This document shows, piece after piece, positions 13,901-23,200 of a stretch of DNA of 64,000 nucleotides; the first letter of the stretch is position 1, and each line of letters starts with the position of its first letter. Position numbers and translations under genes: made by a program. The DNA is taken from assembly GCF_018143015.1 (NCBI RefSeq), contig NC_054758.1, positions 186,001-250,000 of the forward strand. The letters are read 5' to 3'. The stretch is from Lytechinus variegatus. Taxonomy: Eukaryota > Echinodermata > Echinoidea > Temnopleuroida > Toxopneustidae. The notes below the pieces were generated by a model. The model had not been told where the DNA came from and did no database searches. It was given only the letters and a program-made list of their open reading frames with translations.

Positions 13901-16900
13901 ACTTATCATTCACATTACGATATCCATACAATTAATCATTAACCAATCATAATTCATTACATATCCAATATCAGAATATTCCTGAATTTGATCTGAATAT
14001 AATAATGGGTTATTTTAGCTAGACGGATGCGATGGCCCCGGTCTTCTGTCTTCGTTTTCCAGACACCCAACAACAGGTCTGGAAAACGAAGACGGAAGAC
14101 CGGGGACATGCGTTATGTCAATGGTATAAAATTTTAATGCCAGCTGAGCTGAGCGCGATATATTGCTCAATCAATTATCATTCACATTACGATATCCATA
14201 CAATTAATCATTAACCAATCATAATTCATTACATATCCAATATCAGAATATTCCTGAATTTGATCTGAATATAATGGTTTATTTTAGCTAGACGGATGCG
14301 ATGGCCCTGGTCTTCTGTCTTCGTTTTCCAGACACCCAACAACAGGTCTGGAAAACGAAGATCGAAGACCGGGGACATGCGTTATGTCAATGGTATAAAA
14401 TTTTAATGCCAGCTGAGCTGAGCGCGATATATTGCTCAATCAATTATCATTCACATTACGATATCCATACAATTAATCATTAACCAAGCATAATTCATTA
14501 CATATCCAATATCAGAATATTCCTGAATTTGATCTGAATATAATAATGGTTTATTTTAGCTAGACGGATGCGATGGCCCCGGTCTTCTGTCTTCGTTTTC
14601 CAGACACCCAACAACAGGTCTGGAAAACGAAGATCGAAGACCGGGGACATGCGTTATGTCAATGGTATAAAATTTTAATGCCAGCTGAGCGCGATATATT
14701 GCTCAATCAATTATCATTCACATTACGATATCCATACAATTAATCATTAACCAATCATAATTCATTACATATCCAATATCAGAATATTCCTGAATTCGAT
14801 CTGAATATAATAATGGTTTTTTAGCTAGACGGATGCGATGGCCCCGGTCTTCTGTCTTCGTTTTCCAGACACCCAACAACAGGTCTGGAAAACGAAGACG
14901 GAAGACCGGGGACATGCGTTATGTCAATGGTATAAAATTTTAATGCCAGCTGAGCTGAGCGCGATATATTGCTCAATCAATTATCATTAACTTATCAACC
15001 AATCATAATTCATTACATATCCAATATCAGAATATTCCTGAATTTGATTTGAATATAATAATGGTTTATTTTTGCTAGACGGATGCGATGGCCCCGGTCT
15101 TCTGTCTTCGTTTTCCAGACACCCAACAACAGGTCTGGAAAACGAAGATCGAAGACCGGGGACATGCGTTATGTCAATGGTATAAAATTTTAATGCCAGC
15201 TGAGCTGAGCGCAATATATTGCTCAATCAATTATCATTCACATTACGATATCCATACAATTAATCATTAACCAATCATAATTCATTACATATCCAATATC
15301 AGAATATTCCTGAATTTGATCTGAATATAATGGTTTATTTTAGCTAGACGGATGCGATGGCCCGGTCTTCTGTCTTCGTTTTCCAGACACCCAACAACAG
15401 GTCTGGAAAACGAAGATCGAAGACCGGGGACATGCGTTATGTCAATGGTATAAAATTTTAATGCCAGCTGAGCTGAGCGCGATATATTGCTCAATCACTT
15501 ATCATTCACATTACGATATCCATACAATTAATCATTAACCAATCATAATTCATTACATATCCAATATCAGAATATTCCTGAATTTGATCTGAATATAATA
15601 ATGGGTTATTTTAGCTAGACGGATCCGATGGCCCGGTCTTCTGTCTTCGTTTTCCAGACACCCAACAACAGGTCTGGAAAACGAAGACGGAAGACCGGGG
15701 ACATGCGTTATGTCAATGGTATAAAATTTTAATGCCAGCTGAGCTGAGCGCGATATATTGCTCAATCAATTATCATTAACTTATCAACCAATCATAATTC
15801 ATTACATATCCAATATCAGAATATTCCTGAATTTGATTTGAATATAATAATGGTTTATTTTTGCTAGACGGATGCGATGGCCCCGGTCTTCTGTCTTCGT
15901 TTTCCAGACACCCAACAACAGGTCTGGAAAACGAAGATCGAAGACCGGGGACATGCGTTATGTCAATGGTATAAAATTTTAATGCCAGCTGAGCTGAGCG
16001 CGATATATTGCTCAATCACTTATCATTCACATTACGATATCCATACAATTAATCATTAACCAATCATAATTCATTACATATCCAATATCAGAATATTCCT
16101 GAATTTGATCTGAATATAATAATGGGTTATTTTAGCTAGACGGATGCGATGGCCCCGGTCTTCTGTCTTCGTTTTCCAGACACCCAACAACAGGTCTGGA
16201 AAACGAAGACGGAAGACCGGGGACATGCGTTATGTCAATGGTATAAAATTTTAATGCCAGCTGAGCTGAGCGCGATATATTGCTCAATCAATTATCATTA
16301 ACTTATCAACCAATCATAATTCATTACATATCCAATATCAGAATATTCCTGAATTTGATTTGAATATAATAATGGTTTATTTTTGCTAGACGGATGCGAT
16401 GGCCCCGGTCTTCTGTCTTCGTTTTCCAGACACCCAACAACAGGTCTGGAAAACGAAGATCGAAGACCGGGGACATGCGTTATGTCAATGGGAGAACATG
16501 TGTAGGGGGCAAGGTCCAAAGTCCATTCTAACCCGCGCACGTGTTTTGTACACACTTTGCACTGCTTTGTACACACTTCGTGCGTGAACTACAAACGCTT
16601 TCACACGAGTGTGATATGTGTCCCCGGTCTTCGGTCTTCGGTCTTCGTTTTCCAGACACCCGCTGGCCACTGCATTTTATTATCGTATTGCTTACTCGTA
16701 TGTAAATCATTCTTCTATTATATAATCGCCACAATTTGCAATTCTTTAATTTATCATTTGTTTTTGTATTTCTTTATATCTATTATGATTACCGTGTTTC
16801 ATTTATTGAATTTTCAATAAATGCAGAAACAAACTGAAAAAAAACTGAAGAATGAAAGTATATGCTTCATTGAAAATGATTTTCTGGAATCATTTAAAGA

Positions 16901-17204
16901 AAACCATTATCGGGTAGAATAATCATTCACTGTTAACACCCCCCCCCCCACCACCACCCATTCGAGTTTTTCTTCTCTATCTCTTTCTCTCTTCCAAATC
17001 TCGTATTGTTATGGCTGAAGTGATGTTTGGAGAATGCATTTTCTTTAGCATTCCTTTATTCATCATTAGTGGTTAACCGACCTTGTATCATCAAACGCGC
17101 GCATTAGTTCTTCAGAAGTCATAAGATGCCTTCAACTTTGCAAAGTCCTTATTGAAAAAAACTTAAATTTATAATTTCTAATGATACTAAGTTAAGTAGA
17201 AATA

Positions 17205-17245
<41 letters not shown>

Positions 17246-20200
17246 AGGATATAAAGGACATTGCGCACCAAAAGAAAATCACAAGCAAAAAAAAAATTTC
17301 TTCACTTTTAAACTCGTCAGGGGAGGGGGGGCAGAATTACGTCGCTTGCGTGGGTTGTGACTCGTCGGGGTCTGCTCCCCCCCCCCCCCCGTGTGTTAAA
17401 GACTCGTGTGCTAAAGTGGCACTTAAAAAGGATTCATAAAAAATAAGATGGAAATTCGAGGCTTGAATGTTTACTACCAGTGGATAGGATAAAAGTCTTA
17501 CATTCCATATCTGGCCAGAAAAGGGTACCTCGACCGGCTCATTTAAAAAATAATTCAGTATTTATGAAGACTACACCTGACGGGACCAATTTCATTACTT
17601 GAGAGAGTAAAATGACCCTAATTCTTCCGCCAGTAAAAATATAGTTCCATGGTGATGTATCTTTCCAATTTGGAAAAAGTAAGTTCAGTAGGTACCCTCC
17701 CTAGTATCAGTGTTAGATTGTCAGTCATATTCATTCATTTTTGTCAATCAGCAATATCAAATATAAAAAAATTGAACAATGGGTTGGCTCGAATGAAACT
17801 ATATGGCCTGCCAGTTGTGATAGGCCCGTGCAACCAGCAGTATTGCTGTGTTGCTGCCCTCTATGTTCGTTGGTTAGTAGTACCTTTAGATGCCCTTTCG
17901 TGCCACTAATAAAGACTTCATTTGGATAGTCTGCTGTGATTGTACATGAAAGCGTTGCCATGGTGTTGTTACGAAACCTCATCACAGTTGTGTACATCTC
18001 ATCTACTCCTAAAGGGAAAATAAATAACGATCATTAAAGGAGAATGAAACATTTGGAATAAGTTGTGAAAGTTACAAAATCGAAGAATAAGATCAATGAA
18101 GTTTGGTTAAAATTAGTCAAGCAATAAATAAATGATCATTTGAATGCTGAGAATTCAAAAGCAATAATTTGATATCCTCACATTGGTAATGAAAATGTGC
18201 AATGTCATACAATCCCTACGCCTATATAAACATCACATTTTGTTCATGCTAACGATAGAACAATCATTTCTGTCATGAAAACTATATTTCACGTCCTCTC
18301 ATAAAAATAGAAAACCTAATCTTGCATGCAGTACAGTGCGTATCAAAAAAAGTTTACACTTAGAAAAAATCCTGTAAAATTATATATTTGTAATATCCTG
18401 AGGATTTTTCCACATTTTAAGATTGGTACAGATCCATTTAAGCAAATGACGATATAACTGTCGAAAAATATTTCCGCTTGAGTGAGCACCACTTACTTTT
18501 GAAAAGTTGGTGAAAAATGATTTGCGCAGAACTTTGAAATAGTTATGCGAATAAAAGTAGACCTTAATCATGAAGAACACGTGGAAATTAGCAAGTTAAA
18601 ACTGATATGAAGATATCTTTTACCTTTTTAAACTTGTTTCCTTGCCCAAAACACTTCGAAGAGTGCATTGCGCCCCATCCCACTCCCCCACACACCGAGT
18701 CCATCGTGACGATATTTGCTTTACACTGAGCTGTGATTTACATGAAATGGCTTAGGCTTGATTTTCATTTTGTTAATCATTGCCAAGCTTGGGAAAGTGT
18801 GGAGAAACAAGTATTAAATGAAAATGAAATGTAAACCAACTTTAAATGATAAAAACTTAGTGAAAAATGCCGGAGAAGTCTGATATAAACTTTTGTTCAG
18901 ATTCAGTTATGTCCTCAGATCCAGCTGGCACAAAAAGGGTAAAGGTTGTGCTTACTAAGTGTTGAAATTTCAAATTTGGGCGGCAAAATTGTTACAAAAT
19001 GCTTGAATGTATCCGTTTTATTTCAATTGGCTAAAAGTGCTAGGGAAATTTATGAGAAATGCTTCGCAGGGTAAGTTTGATTTCACCCTTTCCCCTTGAC
19101 ACAGCGTGAAAACAAGCATTTCTGCACAAACAGATTTCTGCGAGCTTTACAAAAATGGACAGTGCTCACTCAAGTGTAACATTCTGTCAAAACTTTTACC
19201 TTCATTGGATAGATGAGACCCAAACCCATAATTATATGTGAAAAAATTACCCACATGTTGTATATTTATTAATTCCCAGGGCATTTTCAAAGTGTAAACT
19301 TTTTTTTGATACGCACTGTATAGACGAGATATAAGAGAAATAACGTTGAAATATGCACGTAATGTGGAACTTGTGTGTGTGTAATATCACATATATTTCT
19401 AATTGCTAGAGGGATTACCTACAGCAGTGGTGATATAAGCCGCAGTGGTGATATAAGCACCAACATTTTCATACCTTTCTCATTGACCTTCCTATATTGT
19501 TTTGAATATGTACTATTGCTTCGATTATATTATTTATTTTGTTTAACGGAAATAAATAAATCTAAATATAAAATCTATTCTATTTTTTCCTTTAAAATAT
19601 TATTGATCCGTTTCTTTGATTTATAATTCACTTAGTTTTAAGAGTTTCGTTATCTTTTATGGTTGACATAAGAAGGTAATAGATATCCATATAATTTAAG
19701 CAAAATCTACCCGATTTATCATCTGTTCATCAACATTTTAGATATAAAAAGTTTTCTGGTTTACTTTTTGTCCGTTTATTTATTTCTATCTAGCTTGTGC
19801 TTTTTTCTGTTTGTTTATTACCATATAAACAGAATAAAATATACATGTTCGAATCTAACAAATCGTACGAATCATTATCATTTCAGCGGTATTAACAAAA
19901 TACTACTTTTTTCCATGGGGTTTTAATAACGTTAATACAGGCTTATGAATATAGTATATGCATATAATAATTGATCCTCATTGAGGATATCAATAATTAT
20001 ATTAATAATATATGAATTAGTTAGAGACTTGCAAACATACATTGAATTGCCAATAGCCATTAAATAAAATGATTGGAGAGAATGTGTAGAAGAGATAACA
20101 AGTCGTACAAGTGGTTGTTAAGTACAAAAATGTGAAATGAATATTATGGAATGAATATGATGAACATTTGAAGAAAAATGAACAAAGGTTCATTTATTTT

Positions 20201-23200
20201 GAAAAGATTTACTGTTTCAAGTGAAATACTTCAAAATAACATCTTCCAACTTAGACTCTCTTTATAAGTTATATTAAAGTAGTATGAGTCTAAGTTGGCA
20301 GTTGTGAAGCAATCTATTGTCTGCTTTTCCCTATTCAACAATAAAACTCCTTGGCCTTTAAAAAGGCGAGGCCTGCATAACAAAAGCTTTTACAAAGACA
20401 TTCTAGAATGTTCCTTATCATAAATGAATGTAATTGCTCTTACAATTCTTCTTATATGTAACAAACTCTATATAAGAGTCTAAGTTGGAAGAGCTCATAC
20501 ACGTCCCTTATCTTTCAAAGAACAATGGATTGATATGTTTACCGTCATCATTGAGGACCCCACTTGTTATAGATGATATCGGTGCTACTCCATTGAAGAT
20601 CATTGTAGTCATATAGACCATGTACACACCCATGTCGTAGAGGGCTCCACCACCATAATCTGACGAAAACGTGAAAGAGAAAAGATAAAAATCAACAAGG
20701 CTGACGGTTAGAGGAATTGGAATTATATATAGGAGCCCACCACCCCGAGAGGAATTATGGGGAGCCCACCACTCCCGAGAGGAATTAGAATTATATAGGA
20801 GTCAATTACCACCCTCGAGAGGAATTATGATTATATAGGAACACCCCCCCCCCCCCGATGAATAAGAATTATATAGGGAGCCCACCAATCAACACCCCCT
20901 CCGCGAATTCCCCTCCCTGACCATTTCGTTTTAACCCCGAATCAGGAGGCGATTAATCCCTCTGCATGGGAAATTTCATTGAGACTGTCAATAATATATA
21001 CATTTACACTAGTATTATATACATTTACACTAGTATTAAAGAAACAGGATGTTTCTTTGACATTCATTTTCATTTGATTCCACTGCTTCGCTGTTAATTC
21101 TTTATACAGGCCCTATAGATTTTGTATTTTTAGACTAGGTATATACCTAGTTCTAGATTATTTGAATGATCTATTCTGTTTTTTTTTTTACTTACTTTAT
21201 TTTGGTATTTTCTGTCAGATTATGTGATATGCTTGTATTATGTTTTAGATTCAGTGTTTTTTAGTTAAAATATTTATTCAATAAAGACTATTTAAAAGAA
21301 ATATAAATTTCATGCAGTTTCATCAACGTTGAGCAATTATTTTTCTGCAAAAGTATTGAAGCATGATTGGTTATAAATGGCTTATTTTTTCATTCTTTGT
21401 TATGAAAATTACCCGCCTGAATAAAATATGTGAAAAAAGGGTAAAATAATATGATTTGTTTTACAATTTTCTGTATTCTGAATAATTATTTGACAATGTG
21501 AACAGTGATTATGTTGATATTGTAACCATATATACGAATTAATAATATGCAAATTACCCATGGAAATCATAAAATTACCCGCACATTGGCTATAAAAAAA
21601 ATGAAATTGTGTGGCAGGAGTGAAATAATCTCTGAAAAATAGTTTTGGATAAAATCATTTATTTTCTGGACATTCAAAATGGCCACCATGTGCCCCTGTA
21701 CACTATATTATGTACAACATGAGTAGGCAAAACTAATTTTCACAAAAATGAGCACTAAACTGCAAGAAAACGAGTACACCGTCTCCATAATGCTCCTGCT
21801 GCCCCCCCCCCCCCACGACCACCACCATGCCCACCAGTTTCTGGTATCACAATCCTAAAACATTTCCAATAGACTCTATTTTGTTAAAATGGCACTTTAA
21901 AAAATCACAGAAAATAAGGTTGAAATTCGATGATTGAATGCAATACCAGTGGATAGGATAACATGTCTGACATTCCATATCTAACCCCAAAAAACGGTAC
22001 CTCGACTGGCTCATTTTAAAGATAAATAGGCATTTATGACGACTACACCTGACGGGATCAAATTCATCACTTGAGACAGCAAAATGGCCCTAATTCTTCC
22101 GCCAGTAAAAAAAATAGTTCCAAAGTGGTGATCACAGAGATACGGAAAAGAGAGATCAGTATAGGCACCCTCCCTTGAATTGATTGTCAATTATATTCAT
22201 TCATTTCTGTCAATCAGCAATGTCAAAATTACAAATTAAGAATTGGTTGGCTCGAATGAATATCTTTTGCCTGCCAATTGTAACTAGGCCCGTAAAACCG
22301 ATGTTGTTGTGCTCAGACATGGGCTTTGCCAACCCTGTCCGCAACAACACGTCCTTGAATTCATTCCCTCCTCCCCACCCTTGGTCCCCATCCCGCATAT
22401 GAACTTCCTCAGAATACTAATTATAGTGTGTGAAAAATGAAATAAAAATTTATACAAATTTGAAAAAAATGTTTCCTTGCCTCTTTTTATCGTTCTTTCT
22501 CTGTCTGGTGTATATATTCCAAAATTTATAAGCACAGATTTGACGTCACCAAGTTGCCCCGATGAGACAAGTTCCCGGATCTTAGCGCTGACGGGAAAGA
22601 AACGGGTCCACATTGCCTGCATGAAGAAAAATTGCAATACAATGAAAGGAGAAAAGGGGGCAGGCACTTCCACCCCCCGCCCCCAATTCAGGCTCTGCTG
22701 GTGATTGCCTTTGAAATATTGGCCCCAAAATAAAAATAAGATAACTCCATGGCATTTATAGTGCAATCTACCTATAAATATTTTATTCCAAACGCAGCAA
22801 GAAAATTGAAATAAGAGAGCTTGGATCAGTGTCATAGTGTCTTTTACTGATTATCTTAGAAAATAAAACTGCATTTTGGATTGGTGAATGGTACACAAAG
22901 CCCTAAAATAATGCGAGCGAACAGTGTGAGCAAAAATTGTGACAATTTTAATAGCAGAATCTGACAAATATAGAATTTGACAAAATATTCAGAAAATAAT
23001 GTATTTTACTCGTTCAATTTCTTGTTTTTCTGTTCCCATCTCAGTCATGAAACTGTTGAGGGCATGATCCCACAAGCCCCCCCCCCCTCACTTCCATCAT
23101 CTCTACGACAGTGATTGGCAAGGTTGGTATAAAAAATGTATTTTCTGGTAGAGAGCGTTTAAGACATTAACCGCTACCCCCCCCCCCCCCCCCCGCCCAT

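Larger units (their letters stand above)
4001..16661. mobile_element. Giant fold-back transposon, 12.66 kb, with a perfect 9-bp duplication
   Basis: Both ends read GGGTGTCTGGAAAACGAAGA inward. The outer ~190 bp at each end (4001-4190 and 16480-16661) are near-identical inverted copies, differing at only a few places, which suggests recent insertion. Each arm continues as an array of hairpin-bearing monomers (left 4188-6400, right 13083-16480). The 9-bp duplication GCTGGCCAC flanks it. This architecture is that of fold-back elements such as Drosophila FB and sea-urchin TU; 9-bp duplications are also typical of Mutator-like elements. I see no transposase gene in the middle (6400-13083), which is filled with other repeats, so it is probably non-autonomous. 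It lies inside DHDH intron 5. Confidence 0.87.

Noticed and set aside
13224-16474. CRISPR-like array of regularly spaced hairpin repeats
   Set aside because: The spacers are near-identical copies, the monomers are ~270 bp, and the DNA is eukaryotic with introns. It is a tandem array in a transposon arm.
13418-16576. Series of 60-90-codon open frames on both strands
   Set aside because: They repeat with each monomer of the fold-back arms and follow the repeat period. They are not genes.
4001-16661. The two arrays as LTRs of a retroelement
   Set aside because: They are in inverted, not direct, orientation and are internally repetitive. No polymerase or capsid-type reading frame lies between them.
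22284-22835. 183-codon open frame on the minus strand as an independent gene
   Set aside because: Only its middle is coding, as DHDH exon 3. The rest is intron and a dispersed repeat.
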